In this document: positions 8,267-16,539 of the stretch, in pieces
How positions within the stretch are numbered: the first letter of the stretch is position 1
Layout: every line of letters starts with the position of its first letter
Source of the DNA: an uncultured Lachnospiraceae bacterium
GTDB taxonomy: Bacteria; Bacillota; Clostridia; Lachnospirales; Lachnospiraceae
Direction: 5' to 3'
Assembly: GCA_902476265.1 (NCBI GenBank)
Contig: CABSCP010000001.1
Location: 186,001-250,000, forward strand
Length of the DNA stretch: 64,000 bases
Position numbers and translations under genes: made by a program
The notes under the pieces: model-generated
The model's database searches: none
What the model was told of the DNA's origin: nothing
What the model saw: the letters and a program-made list of their open reading frames with translations, nothing else

Positions 8267-9691
8267 ATGAATATTCAGAAAAATCAGATTTATACGGTAA
8301 AAATTACGGATATGGGAACGGACGGAGAAGGCATCGGGCATCTTGAGGATACCGGTGCCGTTTCCGGTATTATGGGGAAAAATGCCGGAAACGGCTATAC
8401 TCTTTTTGTGAAGGACGCGGTCATCGGAGATGTGGTGAAAGCGCGGATCGTAAAGCCTAAAAAAGGTTATGCATTCGCCCGCCTGGAGGAAATCGTGGCG
8501 CCTTCCCCCGACCGTACGGAGCCGGTCTGCCCCTTCGCCCGTCAGTGCGGCGGCTGCCAGATCCAGGCCCTCACTTATGAAAAACAGCTGGAGTTTAAAG
8601 ACCGTAAGGTGAAAAATAACCTGATCCGTATCGGAGGCTTCGATCCGGAATTTGTGGAACGCATCATGGAAAAACCCCAGGGTATGGAAATCCCGTTTCA
8701 CTACCGCAACAAAGCTCAGTTTCCTGTAGGAACCGATAAAAACGGCCGTCTGATCGCCGGTTTTTATGCGGGCCGCACCCATACCATCATCGAAAACCGG
8801 GACTGCGCCCTGGGCGTTTCCGAAAACCGTCCGGTGCTGGACATTGTGCTGGATTTCTGTGAAAAAAAGAAGATCCCGGCCTATGACGAAACCTCCCGGA
8901 AAGGGCTGCTCCGCCACATCCTGATCCGCAAAGGCTTCTCCTCGGGACAGATCATGGTCTGCCTGATCTTAAACGGCGCTTCCCTGCCGGGGGAGAGGGA
9001 ACTGGCCGAGCTCCTTTTTGAAAAAATTCCCGGAATGACCAGTTTCTCTATCAACAGCAATACGGAAGCCACCAACGTGATCATGGGCAAAAAGACCCGC
9101 CTGGTCCGGGGAAAAGAACGCATCGAGGACACCATAGGCGGCCTGGTCTTTTCCATTTCGCCTCAGTCCTTCTACCAGGTCAACCCGGTGCAGACGGAAC
9201 GTATTTACAGTCAGGCCCTCTCCTATGCCCGGCTGACCGGAAAAGAAACCGTCTGGGACCTCTACTGCGGCATCGGCACAATCTCCCTGTTTCTGGCCCA
9301 GAAGGCAAAACAGGTTTACGGCGTGGAAATCGTGCCCCAGGCCATTGAGGATGCCAGAGAAAACGCAGCCCGCAACGGCATCACAAACGCACAGTTCTTC
9401 GTCGGGAAAGCGGAAGAAGTGCTGCCCGAAAAATACGAGGCCGAAGGAATTTACGCCGATGTCATCGTGGTGGACCCGCCCCGCAAGGGCTGTGACGAAG
9501 CCTGCCTGTCCACCATGGTCCGCATGAAGCCAGAACGCATCGTCTACGTCAGCTGCGACTCCGCGACACTGGCGCGGGATTTGAAATATCTGACGGAGAA
9601 TGGGTATGAAGTGGTAAGAGGGAGGATATTTGATAACTTTCCACAGGGGGTGCACGTTGAGACAGTGGCGTTGCTCGTGCGTAAACCTTGA
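8267..9691 (+). CDS. rlmD: 23S rRNA (uracil-5-)-methyltransferase, RlmD/RlmCD type
   Basis: 474 residues. An N-terminal TRAM domain (about 1-70) is followed by a [4Fe-4S] cluster site with C88, C94 and C97 (CPFARQCGGCQ) and a class I SAM methyltransferase domain with DLYCGIGTISLFLA as the SAM-binding loop, VVDPPRKGC, and the catalytic Cys in YVSCDSATLARDL. The family makes 5-methyluridine in 23S rRNA; Gram-positive members often modify both U747 and U1939 (RlmCD), which cannot be decided from the sequence. It closes the conserved block: immediately after its stop base composition falls sharply to AT-rich, marking the edge of the accessory island. Confidence 0.94.
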   Translation: MNIQKNQIYTVKITDMGTDGEGIGHLEDTGAVSGIMGKNAGNGYTLFVKDAVIGDVVKARIVKPKKGYAFARLEEIVAPSPDRTEPVCPFARQCGGCQIQALTYEKQLEFKDRKVKNNLIRIGGFDPEFVERIMEKPQGMEIPFHYRNKAQFPVGTDKNGRLIAGFYAGRTHTIIENRDCALGVSENRPVLDIVLDFCEKKKIPAYDETSRKGLLRHILIRKGFSSGQIMVCLILNGASLPGERELAELLFEKIPGMTSFSINSNTEATNVIMGKKTRLVRGKERIEDTIGGLVFSISPQSFYQVNPVQTERIYSQALSYARLTGKETVWDLYCGIGTISLFLAQKAKQVYGVEIVPQAIEDARENAARNGITNAQFFVGKAEEVLPEKYEAEGIYADVIVVDPPRKGCDEACLSTMVRMKPERIVYVSCDSATLARDLKYLTENGYEVVRGRIFDNFPQGVHVETVALLVRKP

Positions 9692-9989
9692 TTCTACGGG
9701 CGTTTGCGGGATTATTTGGACAAAATAGAGTTGTGTTTTTAAAGGAATAAAGATGGATAAGTTTCCGTCTGGGTGGGGACGGGGTAACGCTATGTGAGTA
9801 TAAATGAGGAGTCGTGGTAGTTAAGATTATGCATTCTTTATCAAAAGGTAAATGATTTGGCGAAACATATACTTCATGACAAAAGTATTATTAGGCACCT
9901 GTTTTCAATTCTGAAGACCCTGTTAGTGTATGCTAAGTATTATATCAAGTAACTAAACTTAACGAAAGAATAATTTTGTAGAGGAAAAA
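9692..9989. other. Intergenic stretch at the left edge of the AT-rich island
   Basis: About 300 bases with no supported gene. The first 100 bases still resemble the backbone in composition; from about 9830 the sequence becomes AT-rich. A weak promoter-like stretch (TATTATAT near 9937) precedes the next gene, whose start is preceded by GTAGAGGAAAAA. I saw no tRNA end, direct repeat or recombinase that would explain how the island arrived. Confidence 0.5.
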
Positions 9990-11132
9990 ATGATAGAGAT
10001 AGATAAAATGTTATATGAAGCATCTTTGAAAGGATATACAGCAAGAGATATAAAAGAGAGTATAATAAATGTATTGTCGCCATTTTTTGATAATAAAGAA
10101 GCATTACATAAATTTGCATGTGAAGGACAAATGTTATCTATATTTGAGTTTTTTATAAAGTATCATTATGATGAGGCATTTGTGGATGGGATAAATCATG
10201 TTCTTAAGTGCTATAAAGATGCTTATCATACAAACAAAAATGAATTTTGGGATATTGTTTTATGTTCCTATGCCAAAATGGTTAATGATGAAAATAAAAT
10301 GTGGACAGTACGAAAGAAAGTTGTCAACATAGATAGTAATGACTTTTATGAAAAGATTATAACTTATATGAATCATATTGGCGCTAATCTTGAGATTACT
10401 GCAAAGCATATAACTCAGGAATTATATGCTTTAATTTCTTTATCAAAAAACAAAAATGTTGATTATACGACAATTTGCAAACTAGATTTTGGCGTGGTTA
10501 TTAATAATATTTTGGATCAAAATTTATTAAATAGTGAACTGATTACATTGCCTTTACAAATAAAATTGTCTGATTGGAGAAATATTGCTTATCATCATTC
10601 TTATTCGGTTTTAGGTAATAAATTAAAATGTTTTTATGGAAAAAAGATTGTTAAAGACATTGAACTTACCATGGAAGAATTTGAGGGTTATGTTCATCAG
10701 ATTATAAGAACATGTAATATTTTTACTATAGCAAGATGCATTTTTGTGTTTGATTATAATGCTGATATTCCTAAAAATTATAAATTAGATAAGGCGGATT
10801 TCAGAGAACCTATGATGATAGATCAATTAAGGATAGCCTTGCTGGGGCAGCAGTTTAATTTGTGTAATATACAAGTTGATTGTGATAAAATTGAAGTCGA
10901 TTTCTTTGATTTGTTAGTAAATGCAAACACCAAAGATCGTACCATACATTGTTCACAGTTACTTTATCAAATATGGAAAGTATGGAGACGTCCAGAAGTT
11001 GTTATAAACTATTTTAATAATGACGGAAATAAAGTATGTCGATTGAATATTAAAGGTGATGTCTGCGAAGCATACTTTAAAGGTGAAAAAGACATATCAT
11101 ATCTGGCTGAACAATTCGAAATAAGCAATTGA
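9990..11132 (+). CDS. Unknown protein with HEPN-like Rx4H motif
   Basis: 380 residues, AT-rich coding, no signal peptide or membrane segment. I do not recognise a named family. The mainly helical protein carries DWRNIAYHHSY with R197-N198-I199-A200-Y201-H202, which fits the R[NDH]x3H form of the Rx4-6H motif of HEPN ribonucleases; similar 'RNIA.HHSY' segments are known in uncharacterised proteins of defence neighbourhoods. The inference is that it could be an RNA-cutting abortive-infection type protein. It heads the accessory island, and 29 bases separate it from the DUF1016 nuclease gene on the same strand, so the two may be transcribed together. Function remains open: the motif is short and no second HEPN feature was verified. 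Confidence 0.75.
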   Translation: MIEIDKMLYEASLKGYTARDIKESIINVLSPFFDNKEALHKFACEGQMLSIFEFFIKYHYDEAFVDGINHVLKCYKDAYHTNKNEFWDIVLCSYAKMVNDENKMWTVRKKVVNIDSNDFYEKIITYMNHIGANLEITAKHITQELYALISLSKNKNVDYTTICKLDFGVVINNILDQNLLNSELITLPLQIKLSDWRNIAYHHSYSVLGNKLKCFYGKKIVKDIELTMEEFEGYVHQIIRTCNIFTIARCIFVFDYNADIPKNYKLDKADFREPMMIDQLRIALLGQQFNLCNIQVDCDKIEVDFFDLLVNANTKDRTIHCSQLLYQIWKVWRRPEVVINYFNNDGNKVCRLNIKGDVCEAYFKGEKDISYLAEQFEISN

Positions 11133-11161
11133 GTAAAAGTTATTTAACGAAAGGGGAGGCT

Positions 11162-12169
11162 ATGGAACAACAATTTTATGAACAAATTAAAAGGATTCTT
11201 TCTGAAGCTAGAAACAAAGTGTATAAAACTGCAAACTTTGCAATGGTGGAAGCATACTGGAATATAGGCAAAAGTATCGTGGAACAGCAGGATGGCTATG
11301 AAAAAGCAGAATATGGGAGTAGATTAATAACGGAATTATCTAAACAAATGACTGTAGATTTTGGTAAAGGTTTTACACCGACTAATCTTAAATACATGAG
11401 ACAGTTTTATCTGACATTTCCAAATAGTCACGCACTGCGTGGCGAATTGAGTTGGACACATTATCGACTGCTTATGCGCGTGGAAAATGAAAATGCTCGT
11501 GAATTCTATACAGAAGAAGCAATAAAATCAAATTGGAGCACACGGCAGTTGGAAAGGCAAATTAATTCTTTCTTTTATGAAAGGCTGCTATCCAGTCAAA
11601 ATAAAGAAAAGGTTACAGAAGAAATCCAGAAATTGGAGCCTGCAAAAGTTCCAGAGGATATTATACGCGATCCATATGTATTAGAGTTTCTGGGCTTAAG
11701 TCCGAATGATGATTTTTATGAGAGCGACCTTGAAGAAGCATTAATAACACATTTGCAGAAATTTCTGTTAGAGTTGGGGCGAGGGTTTTCTTTTGTTGCC
11801 AGACAAAAGAGGTTTACATTTGATGGGCGACATTTCAGAATAGACCTTGTTTTTTATAATTATATTTTGAAATGCTTTGTATTAATTGATTTAAAAATTG
11901 GAGATTTGACACATCAGGATTTGGGGCAGATGCAGATGTATGTACATTATTATGAACGTGAATTGATGAATGAAGGAGATAATCCACCCATAGGAATTGT
12001 GCTTTGTGCGGATAAAAGTGAATCTGTAGTAAAGTATACGTTGCCGGAAAATGAAACACAGATTTTTGCTTCAAAGTATAAACTATACCTTCCAAGCGAA
12101 GAAGAATTGTTGCAAGAATTGCAAAGAGAGTATAGAGCATTGGAATATGATAAAGAAAAATCAAATTAA
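11162..12169 (+). CDS. DUF1016/YhcG-type PD-(D/E)xK nuclease domain protein
   Basis: 335 residues from the ATG at 11162, which is preceded by GGGGAGG; an in-frame extension to 11129 lacks such a site. The N-terminal DUF1016 part (about 5-150) holds ARNKVYKTANFAMVEAYWNI and FGKGFTPTNLKYMRQFY, typical of YhcG proteins. The C-terminal part (about 170-320) is a PD-(D/E)xK nuclease fold with RIDLVFYN (D228) and VLIDLKIGDL (D243-x-K245) as the metal-binding core and QM(Q)MYVHYY after it. The family is frequent in restriction-modification and phage-defence islands and close to mobile DNA; its exact role is not established. The gene looks intact. Confidence 0.9.
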   Translation: MEQQFYEQIKRILSEARNKVYKTANFAMVEAYWNIGKSIVEQQDGYEKAEYGSRLITELSKQMTVDFGKGFTPTNLKYMRQFYLTFPNSHALRGELSWTHYRLLMRVENENAREFYTEEAIKSNWSTRQLERQINSFFYERLLSSQNKEKVTEEIQKLEPAKVPEDIIRDPYVLEFLGLSPNDDFYESDLEEALITHLQKFLLELGRGFSFVARQKRFTFDGRHFRIDLVFYNYILKCFVLIDLKIGDLTHQDLGQMQMYVHYYERELMNEGDNPPIGIVLCADKSESVVKYTLPENETQIFASKYKLYLPSEEELLQELQREYRALEYDKEKSN

Positions 12170-12452
12170 CTTTACTTAAAGATAGAGTAATTTTGGTGGA
12201 GGGGTAAATTATTCATAAAGGGTGATTTTCTTCAAAAGGGATAAGAGTGGTAGAATAATCGAAGAAATCTACGCCACCATTATGTAATGAAAATATTTTT
12301 GCCATGTAGTATAAAACTCCCATCCCACCGCATGTGGAGACGGTTGTTTTTTTGTCCAAACGATAAATAAGAGATGAAGGAATGTAATTTGAAAATTATT
12401 GCATAAGTCGGCGGAAGAAACGAGAGATCGCATTTGCCGAAAGGAGACAAGT
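12170..12452. other. AT-rich intergenic stretch inside the island
   Basis: About 280 bases between the DUF1016 gene and the broken GIY-YIG gene. It shows no supported coding frame. A weak hairpin followed by a run of seven T near 12340-12355 could end transcription of the preceding pair. The end of the stretch carries the strong ribosome site AGGAG (12442-12446) of the next gene. Confidence 0.4.
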
Positions 12453-13147
12453 ATGGCATATGGTAAGTCGATAGAACTTTTTTAGTAAACGCAACAGCGG
12501 ACAGTCTTGTAACAGCTGAGTTATCCAACTGGAACGGGAAGGCAATAAAGATTCCGAGGATAGAAGTGCAGACAACTCAGAGAGAGGAACTTCTGGGGCC
12601 AGGGGTATATTTTCTGTTTTGTAAGGAAGAAGATGGAACTGATTCTGTTTATATAGGAGAAGCTGAAAAGGTTCAGGAAAGGCTGATACAGCATTTACGC
12701 GATTATCAATCAGAAAAGGAAAAGTATTACTGGACAACTGCAGTAATTTTTGTGGGACGGGATTTGAATAAAGCGCATATTCGTTATTTGGGAAATCGCT
12801 TTGTTGAAATTGCTAAAGAATGCAAACGATATAGTATACTGACAAAGAATACATATAAAAATACGGGATCGGTAAAAGCAAAAGGTCTGATCACAACAGA
12901 AGGTTTTGTTGTGTTGGCAGGGAGCGATGTAAATGAAAAGGTATCGGAGAAATCTTTATCACTAGGAGCAGCAAAACAGAGAGAAAATTTATTCCGTGAG
13001 GGGAAAGTTGAGAATTTGAAAACAATAGAAGATATCCTGTTTTCCAGCTCTTTGGCAGCGGCTGATTTCCTACTGGGGTATAGTGTTAGTGGGCCTCGAA
13101 CATGGAAAAATAACAGGGGAATTCCGTTAAAGGAATTGGATGATTAA
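12453..13147 (+). pseudogene. GIY-YIG nuclease with DUF4357, frameshifted near the N-terminus
   Basis: A good AGGAG site sits 6 bases before the ATG at 12453, which reads MAYGKSIELF and then hits TAG. Adding one T to the run of six T (about 12479-12484) would continue as LVNATADSLVTAELSNWNGK and join directly to the long downstream frame, which otherwise begins only at an in-frame GTG (12566) with no ribosome site. The downstream part has GPGVYFLF and VYIGEAEKVQERLIQHL of a GIY-YIG nuclease (about 30-130) and a C-terminal DUF4357 (SLSLGAAKQRENLF, FSSSLAAADFLLG). The one-base loss could be a real mutation, polymerase or ribosome slippage on the T run, or a sequence error. About 232 residues if restored. 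Confidence 0.8.
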
Positions 13148-13242
13148 TTAATAGACAGGGTAAATATGAAACTAAATAAAGAGCAAAGTATGTGCTTTTT
13201 ACTATTGCATAAGCTGTTTTACCTGAGGGGAGATATGAGGGC

Positions 13243-14352
13243 ATGAGGGATGACTTTACGCAGGCAACAAAGGATATTTTGGCGAATAGAGTTGGATGGA
13301 AATGCAGTAATCCAAAATGTAGAAAAGGAACCAGAGGAGCCGGGGAGAAAGAGGATAAATATGTTAATATAGGGGTGGCCGCGCATATATGTGCTGCATC
13401 AGAGGGAGGTCCGAGATATGAAGCGGATATGACATCGGACGAAAGAAAGTCAGTTAGAAATGGAATATGGCTATGCCAATCCTGCTCAAAATTAATAGAT
13501 TCTGATGTTAACAAATATACGGTCAAATTATTAAGATCATGGAAGGAAAAGGCCGAGATTTTGGCGGCAGAAGATTTAGAATGCCAGAATAGTAATGCCG
13601 ATATAAAAGTACGGCATCTTATCGTTAATTCATTTTTGAATTCAGAAAAGAATCAGAGTGATGTTTCAGATATAAAAATTGATGTATCTGATTACTTCGA
13701 CGGCAGATTCATAAAAACAGAGTATAAATGGGATTTTATTATTAAAGAAATAAAAGATAAAATACATTCTTTGAAAAGTAAAGATTGCAAATATTTTGTC
13801 AATTTTTCTACGCATTTTTCAATAGCCTTTATTTTAGGCAGAGTGATGAACCCTAAAACTGGAATAAGTGCCATTCCTGTGCAAAAGACGATTAACGGCA
13901 GCGAAATATGGGAAATAAGAGGTCAAAATGGAAAAGAGTATGAAAAATTAACATTAAGAGAAAAAATTGGAAAAGATGATAAATGTGATGTTGCATTTGC
14001 AATCAGTATTACCAGAAATATTGAAAGACAAGTGGAGGATTATATTGTTAAAGAGCAGCTTTCGATAGGAAAGATATGTTATTGCAGCTTTGATATGCCT
14101 TCAATTGACTCAATACAGGATGGAGCACATGCGTGGGTAGTTTCAAAACAGATAAGTCATTGGATTGAAGAATTTAAAAATAAAGAAGGGTTATTACATT
14201 TATTTATTTCCTGTCCTGTAGCGCTTGCATTTAACTTAGGAAAGATGTCAATATCCTATGGAAAAGGAAGAATATACGATTATGATTTTGAAAACAAGAT
14301 GACGGGTTCCTACTTCCCGGCGCTGGACTTCTGGGAAGAAGATTGGATGTAG
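13243..14352 (+). CDS. HNH-SAVED protein, Cap5-like CBASS effector
   Basis: 369 residues. The N-terminal HNH nuclease (about 1-110) shows a zinc-type pair CSNPKC (C21, C26), VAAHICAASEGGPRY with H48, and RNGIWLCQSCSKLID with N73, C78 and C81. The C-terminal part (about 140-365) fits a SAVED domain: VSDYFDGRF, a central CKYFVNFSTHFSIAFILG, and LLHLFISCPVALAFNLG followed by IYDYDFE and YFPAL. HNH-SAVED proteins (Cap5) are CBASS effectors that cut double-stranded DNA when a cyclic nucleotide from a CD-NTase binds SAVED. No CD-NTase, Cap2 or Cap3 gene lies in the window, so this one appears orphan. The ATG overlaps a tiny upstream frame (MRA, 13235) behind GAGGGGAG. Domain assignment is by eye. 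Confidence 0.83.
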   Translation: MRDDFTQATKDILANRVGWKCSNPKCRKGTRGAGEKEDKYVNIGVAAHICAASEGGPRYEADMTSDERKSVRNGIWLCQSCSKLIDSDVNKYTVKLLRSWKEKAEILAAEDLECQNSNADIKVRHLIVNSFLNSEKNQSDVSDIKIDVSDYFDGRFIKTEYKWDFIIKEIKDKIHSLKSKDCKYFVNFSTHFSIAFILGRVMNPKTGISAIPVQKTINGSEIWEIRGQNGKEYEKLTLREKIGKDDKCDVAFAISITRNIERQVEDYIVKEQLSIGKICYCSFDMPSIDSIQDGAHAWVVSKQISHWIEEFKNKEGLLHLFISCPVALAFNLGKMSISYGKGRIYDYDFENKMTGSYFPALDFWEEDWM

Positions 14353-14385
14353 GTAACAATATTTTATATTATGGGAGGCTCAGAT

Positions 14386-14736
14386 ATGGAAAAATGGAAA
14401 AATGTAACACAATCTTTTTCAGAAGCGGAAAGGCATTATAAGGATTGCTATCTGGAAATTGATGAGGTATATGATGAAGCAATCGAAGTGAGTTTATTTT
14501 CTTCACAGAAGGGACCCTATGAAATATACGTTTCCTATGGCTGTATGTATGGAATCATCTATGCAGAGGCGGAGAAAGCTGAGTTAAAACGCGAAGAAGT
14601 AAAAAGAGAGCTTGAGAAGGAATATCAAAAGCACAAAGAACCAACGGACGAATATATAAATGAATTTGCTCAGAAGTACGATTTGTGTATGCCAAATGAT
14701 GTCCTGTTTAATACAGATGATTTATTTGGCGTGTGA
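14386..14736 (+). CDS. Small highly charged protein of unknown function
   Basis: 116 residues from the ATG at 14386; GGGAGG seven bases upstream decides this start over an in-frame ATG at 14371. The protein is rich in E and K, with a predicted long helix (about 58-95, AEAEKAELKREEVKRELEKE region) and no membrane segment. I do not recognise it. It begins 33 bases after the HNH-SAVED gene on the same strand and may be transcribed with it, which makes a link to that effector (for example regulator or immunity protein) possible but unproven. It is AT-rich like its neighbours. Confidence 0.65.
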   Translation: MEKWKNVTQSFSEAERHYKDCYLEIDEVYDEAIEVSLFSSQKGPYEIYVSYGCMYGIIYAEAEKAELKREEVKRELEKEYQKHKEPTDEYINEFAQKYDLCMPNDVLFNTDDLFGV

Positions 14737-14795
14737 TGATGACATAGTATATAAAACCAGGAGGTGTCTATGAGAAAAGAAGCGACTATTGACGA

Positions 14796-15282
14796 ATGAA
14801 AAATTTATATGAAGCAGCAACCAGAATCGGGGAACTAGGACTATGGGACTTGTTATGGAATTGCCGTCTATGAGGGATATGAAGGATTCAACAGTTTCCT
14901 GATGCTGACGTTACGGGAACAGATGAATCTGTCCGGTGAATATGCCATGTTTCACCAGAAAAACCTCACCTGCTATTGGGGAAATCGGGACTAGCTGTCG
15001 GTAAAGCAAAGAGATATCATCAAAAATCTGGGTTATAAATACCGCGGCAGGAATAACTGGCTGTATTTCCTGTCTTATGAGCCCGGATATTATCCGTATA
15101 ATCTGGATCGGGCGGAGGTTATTCGGATGACGGAGCATTTGAAGCATCTGGAACAGGCTTTTACCTGTTATAAAGAAACAGGTGCTCAGGTTGATTTTGA
15201 GAATGGAAACCTGATGATCACAGACGAAGAGCTTCTGGGAGAATTGGGCAGGGCGGCCAAAAGGGAATATTCCGGATTTTAG
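14796..15282 (+). pseudogene. Decayed gene of unknown function
   Basis: The frame from ATG 14796 (MKNLYEAATRIGELGLWDLLW) ends at TGA 14871, while the next frame continues from about 14857 as GIAVYEGYEGFNSFLMLTL and runs to TAG 15280, broken once more by TAG at 14992 inside an otherwise coherent stretch (NRD stop LSVKQRDIIKNLGYKYRG). The joined text reads like an uncharacterised Clostridia family of about 250-300 residues with a 'YYPYNLDRAEV' segment; part of the N-terminal region seems deleted. One frameshift or deletion plus one nonsense codon make a working product unlikely. Base composition rises here toward that of the backbone, so it may belong to the older chromosome rather than to the island. 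Confidence 0.7.
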
Positions 15283-15435
15283 GGTTGAATTTCAGAGTAA
15301 ATGTAACCTGGACAGTCCTGTTTTGCAAAAAATGTGAAATAGGATTGCCCATATATGATACAAGGAATCGGGCATTGCCAATTCATCGCATGATCATCGG
15401 CGAGGATGCGGTCAGAAAAGAGCTTTTTACAGGTT

Positions 15436-16344
15436 TCACTTGATATTCACATATTTCAGGCAGAAGGATTGTCTGTATTTATTAGGCGTGGTTCCGATAT
15501 ATTTCTTAAAGATGCGGAAATAGTATTTTTCATCTTTAAATCCGCATTTTTCACTGATGTCTTTTATGGAGAGAGTTGTTTGCACCAGCATATCCTTTGA
15601 AACATTCAGCCGAAGCAGATTGATGTATAAGAGCAGGGGATGCCCGGTGTGTTTTTTAAAAAGGGCGGACAGATAGTCCGGATTGTAATTAAACTTTTCA
15701 GCCACAGAGGACGTCGTCAGGTTTTCGGCGTAATGTCTCCGAATCCATTCGATGATGTTTTCAAGCGTATCCGCAGCGGCATTATGTTTCGAATATTCTG
15801 CAATCATTTCTTCTGAAAATTCCAGCAAAAAAGTATTCAGCGCATAATAACAGTGAATAACGGCCGCATACTTTCCGCGTTTAAAAGTATCCAACAGCTG
15901 TGCCAAAAGCAGCGTGGAACGCTTATCGGAAGGAAGAGAGCCATATTCCGGGAAAAAATAAAGTTCATCCTTGGCAGTGATTTTTCCGGCATATGGGCTG
16001 AACGGCGTATTGGGAGAACCGGAAAAGGACTGGTCCAGGCAGAGGGAGTTTTCAGTGATTCTGTTCGGCCGGCTGAGCTGAAAGTGTACCCAGTAATAAG
16101 AAAGATAACCGGAACTTGGTTTATAGCCGTAATGTGTTTTATGGGGAATCAGTAAGACAAACTGATTCTCTTTTATTTCGTAATTTTTTTCATCCTGACG
16201 GAGATAAAGGCATCCCTTCTGTACGATAATCAGCACAAAGCAGTCCAGTGTCCGGCGGATATGCAGAAAGCCGTCCGGGTTGATCAGATTACCGCAGGAG
16301 ATAAATTGGGCGGGAAATTTTACGTCGGAAGTAATATATAACAT
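15436..16344 (-). CDS. AraC-family transcriptional regulator of the arabinoside operon
   Basis: About 302 residues from the ATG at 16344, which has AAGGTGG 11 bases upstream; a GTG at 16359 would add five residues but lies inside that ribosome site. The N-terminal half is a cupin-like sensor domain (FVLIIVQKGCLYLRQDE, FVLLIPHKTHYGY), the C-terminal about 100 residues hold two helix-turn-helix motifs (TTSSVAEKFNYNPDYLSALFKK and LSIKDISEKCGFKDEKYYFRIF). Such proteins bind a sugar and switch on adjacent transport and glycosidase genes. The gene is divergent from the GH127-transporter operon, with about 190 bases between them containing an inverted repeat on the operon's -10 box, so it is the probable local activator. 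Confidence 0.9.
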   Translation of the reverse strand: MLYITSDVKFPAQFISCGNLINPDGFLHIRRTLDCFVLIIVQKGCLYLRQDEKNYEIKENQFVLLIPHKTHYGYKPSSGYLSYYWVHFQLSRPNRITENSLCLDQSFSGSPNTPFSPYAGKITAKDELYFFPEYGSLPSDKRSTLLLAQLLDTFKRGKYAAVIHCYYALNTFLLEFSEEMIAEYSKHNAAADTLENIIEWIRRHYAENLTTSSVAEKFNYNPDYLSALFKKHTGHPLLLYINLLRLNVSKDMLVQTTLSIKDISEKCGFKDEKYYFRIFKKYIGTTPNKYRQSFCLKYVNIK

Positions 16345-16435
16345 ATAGGATTTGTCCACCTTTTTACTTGTTATGCCTATTTTAAAGTGTATATGCTCAT
16401 AGTATCATTAGCTAAAGAGATGGTCAATAGCATAA

Positions 16436-16458
16436 ATTAACGATTATAATTCGTTAAT
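16436..16458 (+). promoter_or_regulatory. Inverted repeat spanning the -10 box of the GH127 operon
   Basis: ATTAACGA (16436-16443) and TCGTTAAT (16451-16458) are perfect 8-base arms around TTATAAT, so the predicted -10 hexamer TATAAT (16445-16450) sits in the centre. A weak -35 (TGGTCA, 16421) is 18 bases upstream, which would fit an activator- or repressor-controlled promoter. Which protein binds is inferred only from the nearby AraC gene. Confidence 0.55.
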
Positions 16459-16539
16459 AAATATAAAAACGATCACTATGCTTTTGCAACTATGTGGACG
16501 TTTCAGAGATTGCGCGCAAAAGTGAAAAGGAGGGAAGTT

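Noticed and set aside
9990..14736. A complete CBASS operon.
   Set aside because: Only a possible effector (HNH-SAVED) is visible. I looked for the GS-x-D-x-D nucleotidyltransferase pattern in the neighbouring proteins and did not find it.
9692..15435. Direct repeats or an attachment site bounding the island.
   Set aside because: No matching pair of repeats, tRNA gene or integrase was found by eye at the two edges.
15285..15443. 52-codon open frame (TTG start) with FCKKCEIGLPIYD between the decayed gene and the AraC gene.
   Set aside because: No ribosome site, no recognised family, and it runs into the convergent AraC gene. It may be another piece of the decayed gene.
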